A program made the position numbers and the translations under genes. A DNA stretch of 32,806 bases from Succinivibrionaceae bacterium (GTDB taxonomy: Bacteria; Pseudomonadota; Gammaproteobacteria; Enterobacterales; Succinivibrionaceae), in NCBI GenBank assembly GCA_017480795.1, contig JAFURY010000021.1, positions 1 to 32,806 on the forward strand. The letters run 5' to 3'. The notes under the pieces were generated by a model that was not told the DNA's origin, made no database searches, and saw only the letters and a program-made list of their open reading frames with translations. This document shows positions 1 to 7,763 of the stretch, piece after piece. Numbering within the stretch: position 1 is the first letter of the stretch; each line of letters begins with the position of its first letter.

Positions 1-165
1 AACATCGTTACTCTTCGTCACCTCCTTCAGCAGGGTAGGAGGGGCGGATGCTACGGCTCAGTTTTCCGCTCCTGTCACGCTGCCGTCATGGGTGGGGACG
101 TTGCATTTGACACCCATCCATGGGGTGTGAATAGTAACGGTTTAGGACGGATCGGAACGCTTTAA
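1..165. other. Strongly foldable edge element; possible structured RNA or mobile-element end
   Basis: Bases 6-22 pair with 124-139 (CGTTACT with AGTAACG, then one mismatch, TTCG with TGAA, and CACC with GGTG around a bulged base), closing a domain of about 135 nt. Inside it, ATGGGTG at 88-94 pairs with CACCCAT at 111-117, and the 35-75 stretch has GGAG/CGGA facing TCCG/CTCC. A frame on the + strand is open from the window edge to a TAA at 163-165 but has no recognisable domain. On the - strand an AAGGAGGTG sits about 16 nt before an ATG at 3-5, so a leftward gene may begin at the edge. It may be the 3' end of an insertion element with an embedded guide-like RNA, or a leader; the sequence does not decide between these. 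Confidence 0.35.
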
Positions 166-430
166 GCGTCCGGGAGCCGGGGCGGCAGAACAAAAAAGTT
201 GATCATGTATATAATATTTGATCGCGATTCGACGCCGATCTTGCATACGGCACGATTATTCCCGGATAATTCAGGATGGCAGTCGGCGCCGGATTTGCGA
301 ATTTCCGGTTTGCTCCTCGGCGTTTCAAGGCATCATCGTCCAGCCCGCAGCTGACCGGCGGTCCCTGCCGAACAACACAGGTTTACTAAAGAAAAATAAT
401 AAGAAATAATAAGAAAAAAGAGGTTGCCTA
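166..430 (+). promoter_or_regulatory. Leader region of the MEMO-hfq operon with A-rich ARN-type tract
   Basis: No credible gene is seen here. A perfect TATAAT lies at 210-215 inside an inverted repeat (GATCA at 201-205, TGATC at 219-223), with no good -35, so a promoter with a ~210-nt leader is possible but weak. Just before the Shine-Dalgarno AAGAGG (418-423), the 10-base unit AAATAATAAG is repeated twice in tandem (394-403, 404-413), and AACAACACA lies at 371-379. Such A-R-N triplet runs are the known ligand of the distal face of Hfq, and hfq is the second gene of this unit. Confidence 0.4.
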
Positions 431-1225
431 ATGAGGTTGCCAAATATCGGCGTCAAAGGTTCCGAGCTGAACCGCGATCTGCTGGACAGCTGGCTGCAGG
501 AGAAAAACGCCCAGTTCAGCAATGTCGAATTCACCGACGTGAAAGCGCTTTTCATGCCATACGCCACCAGCGAGCTGTGCGCGCAGATGGTGGTTCAGAC
601 CATGAAACAGATCACCAACTACAGCAGGTACAAGCGGATTGTGATGCTGGGTCTGTCCCATTCAAGGGTTACCAAGGGCATTTACATTCCTGACAGCAAT
701 TCCTACCGCAGCGGGCTGACCGAATTTCAGATGCAGCTGGAGCCGGAACTGGAGCAGCAGGTGCTGACCTGCGGCAGTTCGACCGAAATCAGCAAGGTCT
801 CGCAGGAATTCATCGACATCTGCGACGTGGCCTACAATCTTCCGCTGATTGCCGGTCTTACCGCCGAACTGATGCTGCCGATTGTGCCCATCACCTATCA
901 CCGGGCGGAAAAGAGCGATCTGGTCAAGCTGATCGATCTTCTGGTCGACAACGACAGTCTCATGATCCTCTGCGGCGGCCTCAGCCATTCCCTTTCGATA
1001 CAGGAATCGAAATCCCTGGATTCCGAATCCATATCCAAGGTCATCGCGCTGGACAGCTCCATCAGAAACGTCCAGTCCAACAGCTACATCGCTCTCAACA
1101 GTCTGATCAAGCTGGCCGAGGACCACTACTGGAGACCGCGACTCATCTCCTACCAGTCCACCGGCAGCAAGCACAACGTGAAGAACACCGCAGGCTACGC
1201 ATCAATCGTGTTCTTCAACCAGTAA
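431..1225 (+). CDS. MEMO/AmmeMemoRadiSam-B-like protein (degenerate)
   Basis: 264 aa. The fold signature is that of the MEMO family (AmmeMemoRadiSam system protein B): a strand ending in GLSH at residues 74-77 (the family's GPSH, with the conserved His kept), a D-SY-SGLTEF segment matching the TPLGxxxVD loop, an IVPI strand near 151, an SHS segment near 185 matching the SSDLSHY motif, and a YQSTG...AGYASIVF C-terminus. Key residues are missing: the PHAG motif reads MPYA (42-45), and the HSLE motif has become an unrelated NLPLI. It is therefore probably catalytically dead or altered. The start is fixed by AAGAGG 7 nt upstream; a nearby ATG at 424 has no such site. It is followed after 27 nt by hfq. 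Neither the radical-SAM nor the AMMECR1 partner is in the window. Family assignment is moderately sure; function is unknown. Confidence 0.6.
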   Translation: MRLPNIGVKGSELNRDLLDSWLQEKNAQFSNVEFTDVKALFMPYATSELCAQMVVQTMKQITNYSRYKRIVMLGLSHSRVTKGIYIPDSNSYRSGLTEFQMQLEPELEQQVLTCGSSTEISKVSQEFIDICDVAYNLPLIAGLTAELMLPIVPITYHRAEKSDLVKLIDLLVDNDSLMILCGGLSHSLSIQESKSLDSESISKVIALDSSIRNVQSNSYIALNSLIKLAEDHYWRPRLISYQSTGSKHNVKNTAGYASIVFFNQ

Positions 1226-1252
1226 CTTCCAGCAAATACAACCGGATTCAAA

Positions 1253-1570
1253 ATGTCAGAGCAACCGCAGACACAACGACAGACAACCTTCGCAACGCTT
1301 GATCAGGCCTTTTCAGTGGGAAACGGGCAGGACAGCGCCCTCAACTGGCTGAGACTGAAGAAACTCCCGGTATCGGTGTTTCTCATCAGCGGGATCAAGC
1401 TTGAGGGGGTCATAGCCGGCTTTGATCCGTACTGCATTCTGCTGAACGATCCGTCAGGCAACCAGCAGATGGTCTACAAGGCAAAGATTTCAACCATCAC
1501 CATCTCAAACGGAGGCTCCGGTCAGGGCGGAAAGCGTCAGGGCAGGAATCACAACTCTCAGATCGTGTAG
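1253..1570 (+). CDS. hfq: RNA chaperone Hfq (divergent)
   Basis: 105 aa; an Sm-like RNA chaperone that assembles as a hexamer and pairs small RNAs with mRNAs. The core is clear: QDSALNWLRLKKLPVSVFL (26-44), GIKLEGVIAGFD (47-58) and QMVYKAKIST (72-81). Oddities: about 18 extra N-terminal residues compared with E. coli Hfq; a two-residue insertion in the loop before QMVY; the highly conserved YKHA of the Sm2 motif reads YKAK, so the histidine equivalent to H57 is lost; and the rim arginine pair is R34-L35 rather than RR, followed by KK. The C-terminus is short and Gly/Asn-rich. Its neighbour is a MEMO-like gene rather than the usual miaA/hflX. The ribosome site is weak (CCGGAT), which suggests coupling to the upstream gene. 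Confidence 0.93.
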   Translation: MSEQPQTQRQTTFATLDQAFSVGNGQDSALNWLRLKKLPVSVFLISGIKLEGVIAGFDPYCILLNDPSGNQQMVYKAKISTITISNGGSGQGGKRQGRNHNSQIV

Positions 1571-1612
1571 CGTTTCGCTTCCGGAACCGCACAAAACCGC
1601 AGGCATGGCCGG

Positions 1613-1650
1613 CTTTGCCGCATGAGACGGGCAAAGTCGCTGTTTTCTTG
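1613..1650 (+). terminator. Possible terminator after hfq
   Basis: CTTTGCC (1613-1619) pairs with GGCAAAG (1630-1636) across a 10-nt loop and is followed by TGTTTTCTT at 1641-1649. It lies between the hfq stop and the convergent B3/B4 gene. The T-run is imperfect. Confidence 0.35.
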
Positions 1651-1655
1651 CGGGT

Positions 1656-2345
1656 TCAGGCGCGAATGTTCCCGCCGGACTGCTGAACGATCCGGCATTC
1701 GGTTCCGGAAACGTTCGCAAACCGCTCAAAGCGCTCTTTGGCCTCTTCCAGCAGTTTCTCAAGTTCGATCTCTTTCTCGAAACAGTAGATCACCACCATA
1801 ATGTCCCGCGCCTCCAGTGTGACCATGGCTCGGGTGGAATCCGACATGGAGGAGCCGAATATGCCGTCATCATCGGCCAGCGCCAGCATGTTTTCCATAT
1901 CCAGAAATTCCTTTCCAATGCCCCGGTAACCCTCGCCGGCCTCGGCTTTGCGCAGGGTCACGCCGCCCCTGATCCGCCCCAGATCGTACGAACCCACCGA
2001 AAGTCCGCTTTCCACCGAGATCAGATTGTTCACGTCCACCACGGAGTTGATGTGAAACAGCTCGTCTCCGCGACGCACCCGCCTGATCAGTGCTTCCGAT
2101 GAAACCCGGTACCTTCCCGGATTTCTGCCAAAGGCCCGGTAGACGGCCCGGCTTCCTCTGATCCCGGCAATCTCATCCCAGTTCTTGCCTTCCACCTCAT
2201 TTCTGACTTTTGGAAGGACATCCTGATCCATGTGGGTCCAGAACGCCTGACTGGACGGGCCCACATCGGCCTGAAAGAACAGCAGACCCAGACGGATGTC
2301 CGGATACACGCCGAAAAGACGGCTGTCGATGGAAACCTCACGCAT
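1656..2345 (-). CDS. B3/B4 tRNA-binding domain protein
   Basis: 229 aa. It matches the stand-alone B3/B4 domain family (COG3382), which shares its fold with the editing domain of the phenylalanyl-tRNA synthetase beta subunit. The diagnostic stretch is YRAFGRNPGRYRVSSEAL (about 69-86), then RGDELFHINSVVDVNN and SVGSYDLGRI. Solo B3/B4 proteins are presumed to bind or edit aminoacyl-tRNA or a related ligand; the substrate here cannot be read from sequence. The start has a strong GGAGGA about 8 nt upstream. It lies 71 nt after the yqaB-like gene on the same strand and could be co-transcribed with trmB-yqaB. It ends against the hfq terminator region. Confidence 0.8.
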   Translation of the reverse strand: MREVSIDSRLFGVYPDIRLGLLFFQADVGPSSQAFWTHMDQDVLPKVRNEVEGKNWDEIAGIRGSRAVYRAFGRNPGRYRVSSEALIRRVRRGDELFHINSVVDVNNLISVESGLSVGSYDLGRIRGGVTLRKAEAGEGYRGIGKEFLDMENMLALADDDGIFGSSMSDSTRAMVTLEARDIMVVIYCFEKEIELEKLLEEAKERFERFANVSGTECRIVQQSGGNIRA

Positions 2346-2416
2346 GATTCATTCCTCCATCCCTCATGATACCGGATCCAAACGTCGCGAGACCCGAATT
2401 CGGCCCCAGGCGGCAT

Positions 2417-3082
2417 TCACAGGACCGATCTGTTTCTGATGATTTCATCCAGACTGAAACGGCCATCCTTCACCACGCAGCAGTCCATGCCGCCGCGCCG
2501 GGCCGCCTCGATGCCAAGCGGCGCATCCTCGAAAACCAGACAATCCTCAGGGATCTGCCCTATCGCGCGGGCGGATGCCACAAAGGTGTCTGGAGCTGGC
2601 TTGTGGGCCTTAACCATTTCAGAGGAGACAAAACTGCTGACATACGCATCAAGACCGGTATGCCGCATCACGGCCTCCACATTGGATCTCAGCGTTCCGG
2701 TGCCGATGATCATCGGGATGCTCCGGGCATGAGCGTATTCCAGCAGGCTCCGCATGGCCGGATAAATGGCGATGTTCGGGATCTGCCGGACGTAGTTTGC
2801 GGTCTTCTCCCGCTGCAGATCCTGCTCATCGTCGGGCAGATGGTATCTGGCAATGATCTCCCTGGCGATAAGAAGGCTCGGACGCCCTCCGTTGCTCATG
2901 AGATAATCGTAGGACAGCGCAAGCCCCCGCGCCGCTCCAACCTCCTGCCAGGCTCTGATGTGGTACTGCATGGAATCCACCAGCGTCCCGTCAAGATCGA
3001 AGATCAGTCCCCGGTAGCGCTCCAGCTGGCGATAGCCGTCCGGATTTGCCGTCGTCCCGCCCGCGGCTTGAGACTCAGACAT
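2417..3082 (-). CDS. yqaB: HAD-family sugar phosphatase, YqaB-like
   Basis: 221 aa from the chosen start. HAD motif I is [10 protein letters not shown] (nucleophile D29, acid/base D31). Motif II is the GTGT segment, motif III is [10 protein letters not shown], and motif IV is [16 protein letters not shown]. The GTG(T/S) and [13 protein letters not shown] segments resemble E. coli YqaB (fructose-1-phosphate / 6-phosphogluconate phosphatase) more than beta-phosphoglucomutase, but the two are hard to separate by eye. An ORF open 14 codons further upstream exists, but the ATG at 3082 is preferred: it has CCGGAGG about 7 nt upstream and overlaps the trmB stop by 8 nt (ATGTCTGA), a normal translational-coupling arrangement. 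Confidence 0.8.
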   Translation of the reverse strand: MSESQAAGGTTANPDGYRQLERYRGLIFDLDGTLVDSMQYHIRAWQEVGAARGLALSYDYLMSNGGRPSLLIAREIIARYHLPDDEQDLQREKTANYVRQIPNIAIYPAMRSLLEYAHARSIPMIIGTGTLRSNVEAVMRHTGLDAYVSSFVSSEMVKAHKPAPDTFVASARAIGQIPEDCLVFEDAPLGIEAARRGGMDCCVVKDGRFSLDEIIRNRSVL

Positions 3083-3830
3083 TCTGCGCCTCCGGAGACG
3101 AATCGGGCTCCGCGGCTTTCTCAAACATGAGATCCCATACCCCGTGGCCCAGTCTCAATCCCCGCTCCTCAAACTTGGTGACCGGTCTGAAGTCGGGACG
3201 CGGCACGAAATCTCCGGAGTGGGAAAGATTTTTCAGAAAGCCGCAGGCGTTGCCCGCATCCCGCATATGCTCGGCGTATTCCTGCCAGTCGGTGGCCATG
3301 TGGATCACTCCGCCCAGGACCAGCCGGGAAGCGACAAGCTGCAGAAAATCCACCTGCACGATCCTGCGCTTGTGATGCTTCTTCTTGTGCCACGGATCCG
3401 GAAAATACAGCTGAAGACGCTGCAGAGAGCCCGAAGGAAGCATGTTTTTCAGAATTTCCACCGCATCGTGATCCATCACTCTGATGTTGGAAAGGCTCTT
3501 GTCCCTGATGCCCATAAGACAGGCGCCGATCCCCGGCCGATGAACCTCGGTGCCGAGAAAATTGACTTCCGGCGCGGCCTCCGCCATTTCCAGCAGCGAG
3601 CGGCCCATGCCGAAACCGATTTCAAAAACCACCGGATTCGAATTGCCGAAGATGGCAGCCAGATCCAAAGGTTCGGCTTTGTATTCTATTCCATACACCG
3701 GCCACAGTTCGTCAAGAGCCCGGCTCTGGCCTTTGGTCAGCCGCCCTTCGCGCCGGACAAAGCTTACAATCCGGCGAAAAGAACTCTCGTCTGCCGGGCC
3801 GCTGTTCTGTGTGTCAGCATCTGAATTCAT
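3075..3830 (-). CDS. trmB: tRNA (guanine-N7-)-methyltransferase TrmB
   Basis: 251 aa. It forms m7G46 in the variable loop of tRNAs using S-adenosylmethionine. The SAM-binding loop [15 protein letters not shown] and the family hallmark [15 protein letters not shown] (close to the canonical [14 protein letters not shown]) are both intact, as is the C-terminal KFEERG segment. The length is normal for gammaproteobacterial TrmB (about 240 aa). The start has GGAG 7 nt upstream. It heads an operon with the overlapping yqaB-like gene and possibly the B3/B4 gene, a tRNA-themed trio if the last really binds tRNA. A TTGACT sits in the intergenic region just after the dapA terminator, but no convincing -10 follows it. 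Confidence 0.95.
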   Translation of the reverse strand: MNSDADTQNSGPADESSFRRIVSFVRREGRLTKGQSRALDELWPVYGIEYKAEPLDLAAIFGNSNPVVFEIGFGMGRSLLEMAEAAPEVNFLGTEVHRPGIGACLMGIRDKSLSNIRVMDHDAVEILKNMLPSGSLQRLQLYFPDPWHKKKHHKRRIVQVDFLQLVASRLVLGGVIHMATDWQEYAEHMRDAGNACGFLKNLSHSGDFVPRPDFRPVTKFEERGLRLGHGVWDLMFEKAAEPDSSPEAQNV

Positions 3831-3913
3831 GAGAAAACTCCATATGCCGGTTTTTTAGGGATCCGTCGCCCCGAAAGTTTCCGGACATTCACGAAAACGT
3901 AGCATCCGCAGTC

Positions 3914-3937
3914 AAAAAAAGGCTGCAAAAACAGCCT
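3914..3937 (-). terminator. Rho-independent terminator of dapA
   Basis: On the - strand AGGCTG and CAGCCT form the stem (3932-3937 with 3920-3925) around a short T-rich loop, followed by a run of seven T's (complement of 3914-3920). It lies 26 bases after the dapA stop. Confidence 0.85.
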
Positions 3938-3962
3938 CCTTCCAAAAAACGCATATTCTTGA

Positions 3963-4838
3963 TCAGATCAGGCCAAGCTCGCTCATGGCGCTCTCGATCT
4001 TCTTCTTGGTCTCCGATGTCAGAGGAACGATCGGACAGCGGCACTCCTCGGAGCACAGACCCAGAAGCGAGGCGGCGTACTTGGCGCCGGCAGGGCTTGG
4101 CTCGGCGAACATCAGTTTGTGCAGAGGAATGAGACGATCCTGAAGAGCGCATGCCTCGTCCCACTTCTTTGCCAGAGTCAGCTCCTGAAGCTGGGACACC
4201 AGTCTCGGAGCCACGTTGGCGGTTACGGAAATGCAGCCGCAGCCGCCGGAGAGGTTGTATGGAACGGCAGTCGAATCCTCGCCCGAGATCCACAGAAAAT
4301 CGCTGCGCTTCACCAGTCTGCGCTCAAGCCACGGACGTTCGAGATTGCCGGTGGCGTCCTTGATGCCGATGACTCTCGGCAGCTCGGCCAGACGGGCCAC
4401 GGTTTCAGGAAGAATGTTGACCACCGCCCGTCCAGGCACGTTGTAGAGAATGATAGGAACATTGGTGTTGTCATGCACCATTTTGAAGTGCTGATACAGA
4501 CCCTCCTGGTTGGGACGGTTGTAGTAGCCGGCGATGTGAAGAGTTGCATCGGCGCCGAACTTCTCGGCGACCTTCGTATATTCTATGGCCTCCACAGGAT
4601 TGTTGGAGCCGGCTCCCGCAATCACGGCCACTCTGCCGGCTGCGGTTTTGGCCGTGATCTCAATCACTCTGCAGTGCTCGTCATGGGAAAGGGTCGGACA
4701 TTCGCCGGTGGTTCCGACTGGCACTATGCCGTGGGTTCCCTGTTCAACGTGCCATTCCACCATTTTGCTCAGAGCTTCCTCATCAAGTTGTCCGTTTCTG
4801 AACGGCGTGATGAGGGCGACAATCGAACCGCGGATCAT
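3963..4838 (-). CDS. dapA: 4-hydroxy-tetrahydrodipicolinate synthase
   Basis: 291 aa. It condenses pyruvate with aspartate semialdehyde, the first committed step to lysine and diaminopimelate. Family residues are all visible: TTGE at 43-46 (substrate Thr pair), the catalytic YNVPGR (Y132, R137) and the Schiff-base lysine in GIKDATGN (K160). The length matches E. coli DapA (292 aa) with residues shifted by one. A small variation is HIAGYYNRPNQEG where most orthologs have a proline after HIA. SD AGAGGA lies 10 nt upstream. It is a monocistronic unit with its own terminator, upstream of trmB on the same strand. DAP also feeds murein synthesis and links functionally to mpl further along the window. 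No lysine riboswitch was recognised upstream. Confidence 0.96.
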   Translation of the reverse strand: MIRGSIVALITPFRNGQLDEEALSKMVEWHVEQGTHGIVPVGTTGECPTLSHDEHCRVIEITAKTAAGRVAVIAGAGSNNPVEAIEYTKVAEKFGADATLHIAGYYNRPNQEGLYQHFKMVHDNTNVPIILYNVPGRAVVNILPETVARLAELPRVIGIKDATGNLERPWLERRLVKRSDFLWISGEDSTAVPYNLSGGCGCISVTANVAPRLVSQLQELTLAKKWDEACALQDRLIPLHKLMFAEPSPAGAKYAASLLGLCSEECRCPIVPLTSETKKKIESAMSELGLI

Positions 4839-4920
4839 TTCGTAATTTTCCTCTAAAAAATCCTAATCTCAGACCTTGCACTACCCGTGGATCATATCCG
4901 GCAATGCAGAAACTCGGCAT

Positions 4921-4926
4921 ATTATA
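4921..4926 (-). promoter_or_regulatory. Probable -10 element of the dapA promoter
   Basis: The - strand reads GCTATAATATGCC, with a perfect TATAAT about 82 nt before the dapA ATG. The -35 position (GACTTT or similar) falls inside the hairpin at 4933-4952 and is poor. Confidence 0.5.
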
Positions 4927-4932
4927 GCATGA

Positions 4933-4958
4933 CAGACTTCAAAAAAAGTCTGATTTTT
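4933..4958 (+). terminator. Terminator-like hairpin in the dapA upstream region
   Basis: CAGACTT (4933-4939) pairs with AAGTCTG (4946-4952) around CAAAAA and is followed by ATTTTT, so it has terminator form on the + strand. No + strand gene lies upstream to use it. On the - strand it overlaps the expected dapA -35 region and has no following T-run. It may be a remnant or a regulatory fold. Confidence 0.4.
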
Positions 4959-5077
4959 CCTCATGTATCCGGAACGGAAGCGGCGCCGCCGGCCGCGAGT
5001 TACCGCCTCAGCGAGCGTCGGAAAACCCCGGTCTGGCGTAACCAACCGCTCTGACTTTTGCGGTTCTCGACGTTGTT

Positions 5078-5964
5078 TTATTGTATCTTCAATCTGCCAT
5101 ACGTATTTGAAATCGACTGGCAACAGCAATTGGACAGAGCGACACGACTGTGACCGGTTCGATTGTTCTTTACCAAAGGAGACCATCGGACAGTAAACTC
5201 AAGATTGGTTGCCTCAGCATTTAGCGTCAGTCGCTCAAAGCTAGCCAAAAACAGGCGCTTACTGCGCAATTTTCCGTCTGTTCATCGCTGTCGCAAACGC
5301 CTTTGCCGATAGCATCCTTAATCATCGCAACGCTGCTCATCAACCTGTTTATAGCCTGTCTGTTTAATGAACTGGCGCATTCGTCCTCTTCGTAAAAAGC
5401 GTTTAACAGCCTGAACGAGTTTTGATGGTCGATTTTGCCGAAAGGACAGAATATCGATACCACGTAACCGCCTATCTCTGTTTGTCCAAGGCGGCAGCTG
5501 TCAACAAACCTTGAAACGACGTCGTCAGTTCGCCCCTGATGGCAACGATTGAGAGCAGCAATGTCCCGCGCCGTTGCCGCCAGCAGCCTTCTGGCATTTT
5601 CACAGATGCGAATTCCGTCATCGATTGCAACGGTTCCCGGTTCCGCGCCATTTTTGTCCAGTCTGATTTTAAGAATGTCCGTGTTGGGATTTAACAAATA
5701 CAGTATCAGCTGTTCTACCGATTGTTTTTCCGCGCCGGCAACCGTAACAATCGCATCGAATAAGGAACGTTTATAATCACCCAATGACCGCTCCAGCGGC
5801 ACGACAACCTGATAAAAACCGTCGTCAGCATATCTGAATTGGAAAATCTTCAAATAATCCCTCCTGGAAGGCAAACAGATCCAGCCAGTCTTTGACAGGT
5901 ATTCGACAAAGACATGAGTGCTTATTTTCTCCGCCAAATCCTCCAGATTTACGGAATATGTCAT
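5078..5964 (-). pseudogene. Conserved gene of unknown function, broken by a -1 frameshift
   Basis: The 5' part (5227-5964, 245 aa) starts at an ATG with GCAGGAGG 5 nt upstream. It has a conserved-family look: VVPLERSLGDYKRS near residue 75, LNPNTDILKIRLD, a region ending in RICENARRLLAATARDIA, and the strong signature CRLGQTEIGGYVVSIFCPF. It then runs off at SACFWLALSD and stops. The next - strand frame, open across the same place (5078-5269), supplies the natural continuation: ASFERLTLNAEATNLEF, TVRWSPLVKNN and a closing NTYGRLKIQ. Adding one base in the five-base homopolymer at 5247-5251 joins them into one protein of about 295 aa. From memory, similar proteins occur in actinobacteria and others as unannotated hypotheticals; I do not know a function. 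No classical slippery heptamer is present, so a mutation or sequencing error is likelier than programmed shifting. Confidence 0.7.
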
Positions 5965-6545
5965 GATGCCTCCTGCAATTGACGCCTTCCAGCGGTGATT
6001 TCACAATCCAAATCCTGCCGGTGCTGACGAAGGCGCCGGATGCGCCATCTCCAAAAGAAAACCGATGCAATTCTACGACTGCCACGCCAAAGATCAACAA
6101 TATGTTAAACAATTCTTACCCATACCACATATGCTTATCAAAATTATTAACATAAACAAACTCCACAAGATCAGCTTCCTGATTTTACGGTTATCGGCAT
6201 CGAATCTTTCGGCTACGCACCTTTAATCGTGCATTTTCGGTCTCAAAAACGCGCGCCATGCGAACAGCCATCTGAACAGCAAAGACAGACAGTGAGGGGC
6301 GGTTAAACTTTTGGCTGTCAGCAGTTTAGTTCGCTTTCCGTCCGGAGCCTTTTGCCCCGGAAGCGACAGCGCCTGTTTGACCACGCCAAAGACATTGCGC
6401 TATGTGCAGGGCTTGGCGGCGCCCATGGCGAGCCCAACGCCAATCCGCAGATGATGGGGATTCTTTTCGTTAAACCTTGAACAACACTACAGTTTTGCAA
6501 CGTCGCTTACTGTATTATCTTACCGTCAATTCTGAGGGCAATTGA
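5965..6545. other. 580-base intergenic region before glgC
   Basis: No intact gene is visible. The part at 6090-6175 is AT-rich. On the - strand it contains TTGATA, 17 bases, then TAAGAA, a plausible but weak promoter for the frameshifted gene. A + frame from 6307 to a TGA at 6478-6480 is open for 57 codons without a start codon and has no recognisable domain; it may be a remnant. Just before glgC a TATTAT lies at 6514-6519 with no good -35. Confidence 0.4.
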
Positions 6546-7760
6546 ATGTCTGGAGTTCTAGCAGTTGTGATGGCTGGCGGAGAAGGAACCCGCCTTATGC
6601 CGCTGACGGTATCAAGAAGCAAGCCTGCGGTTCCGTTTGCAGGAAGCTACCGCCTAATCGATTTTGTTCTGAACAATTTCGTCAATTCTAATATCCTTAA
6701 AATTTATGTTCTGACCCAGTTCAAATCTCAGTCGCTTTATCTGCATCTGAAAAAGGGCTGGAACATCAACGGACTTTCCGGCTGCTTCATCGACCCGATT
6801 CCGGCCCAGATGCGTCTTGGCAAAAGATGGTACGACGGCACCGCCGACTCGGTGTTTCAGAACCTGAGCTTCATCCAGCAGGAGAACCCGGACTACATCT
6901 GCGTCTTCGGCAGCGATCACATCTACAAGATGGACGTGAACCAGATGCTGAACTATCACAAGGAAAAGCAGGCGGTTCTTACCATAGCGGCCATCAAAAT
7001 ACCTATCAGCAAGGCCAAATCCCTGGGCGTCATCGAGGTGGACAAGGACGGCAGAATGGTCGGATTCGAAGAAAAGCCTTCAAATCCCCACAGCATCCCC
7101 GGCGATCCCGAGCATGCGCTGGTTTCCATGGGCAACTACATCTTCGATCCGGAAACGCTCTACAACGAAACCCAGAAGGACAACGACAATCCGTACTCGG
7201 TGCACGACTTCGGACGCGACATCATCCCGGAAATGCTCAAGGACAACAAAAGAGTGTTCGTCTACGACTTCAGCACCAACGTGATCCCGGGAGAGAACGA
7301 GCGCCAGGGCTACTGGCGGGACGTGGGAGACATCGACACCTACTGGCAGGCCCACATGGACATTCTTTCCACGCCGTCGAAGTTTTCTCTCTACAACCCG
7401 CACTGGCCTCTGCACACCTACTATCCGCCTTTGCCGCCGGTAAAATTCCGCAGCAAGGACAAGTCGGCGGTGATCAACAACTCCATCATCAGCGCCGGCT
7501 GCTACATCAAGTCGGCAACCATCACCCACTCGGTGCTGGGCTTCGAATGCAACGTGGGCAACAACACCTCACTTGAAAACGTCATCATCATCGGCAACGT
7601 GACCATCGGGGACAACTGCCGTCTGAAGAACACCATCATCGATCGCGACGTGTCGCTGAGCAACGGCACCATCATCGGAGAGGAAGGGGGAATAGTGCCG
7701 GACAACGCCCAGGTTTCCGCCAACGGCATCATCGTGATCCGCAAGGGAACGAGGATCTGA
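6546..7760 (+). CDS. glgC: Glucose-1-phosphate adenylyltransferase
   Basis: 404 aa. It makes ADP-glucose from ATP and glucose-1-phosphate, the regulated first step of bacterial glycogen synthesis. The nucleotide-binding loop VVMAGGEGTRLMPLT opens the protein. The catalytic GSDHIYKMD, the sugar-phosphate segment GFEEKPSNPHSIP and GYWRDVGDIDTYW follow. A left-handed beta-helix of hexapeptide-like repeats (INNSIISAG...GNVTIGDNCRLKNTIID) closes the chain. Length is slightly below E. coli GlgC (431 aa), mostly from a shorter N-terminus, so the E. coli-type fructose-1,6-bisphosphate site may be altered. TGAGGG 6-7 nt before the ATG serves as ribosome site. It is followed after 3 nt by glgA; glgB, glgP and glgX are not in the window. 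Confidence 0.96.
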   Translation: MSGVLAVVMAGGEGTRLMPLTVSRSKPAVPFAGSYRLIDFVLNNFVNSNILKIYVLTQFKSQSLYLHLKKGWNINGLSGCFIDPIPAQMRLGKRWYDGTADSVFQNLSFIQQENPDYICVFGSDHIYKMDVNQMLNYHKEKQAVLTIAAIKIPISKAKSLGVIEVDKDGRMVGFEEKPSNPHSIPGDPEHALVSMGNYIFDPETLYNETQKDNDNPYSVHDFGRDIIPEMLKDNKRVFVYDFSTNVIPGENERQGYWRDVGDIDTYWQAHMDILSTPSKFSLYNPHWPLHTYYPPLPPVKFRSKDKSAVINNSIISAGCYIKSATITHSVLGFECNVGNNTSLENVIIIGNVTIGDNCRLKNTIIDRDVSLSNGTIIGEEGGIVPDNAQVSANGIIVIRKGTRI

Positions 7761-7763
7761 CAG

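Noticed and set aside
218..409. A 63-codon open frame in the MEMO-hfq leader
   Set aside because: No ribosome site, no domain, and a basic composition typical of chance frames.
4839..5077. Lysine riboswitch upstream of dapA
   Set aside because: None of the conserved L-box elements are visible; only a short hairpin is present.
5150..5170. tRNA-like GGTTCGATT
   Set aside because: A T-loop-like string without acceptor, D-arm or anticodon partners; no tRNA fold around it.
5247..5251. Programmed -1 frameshift signal in the conserved unknown gene
   Set aside because: The run does not form an X-XXY-YYZ heptamer in the reading frame, and no clear stimulatory structure was seen; a simple indel is preferred.
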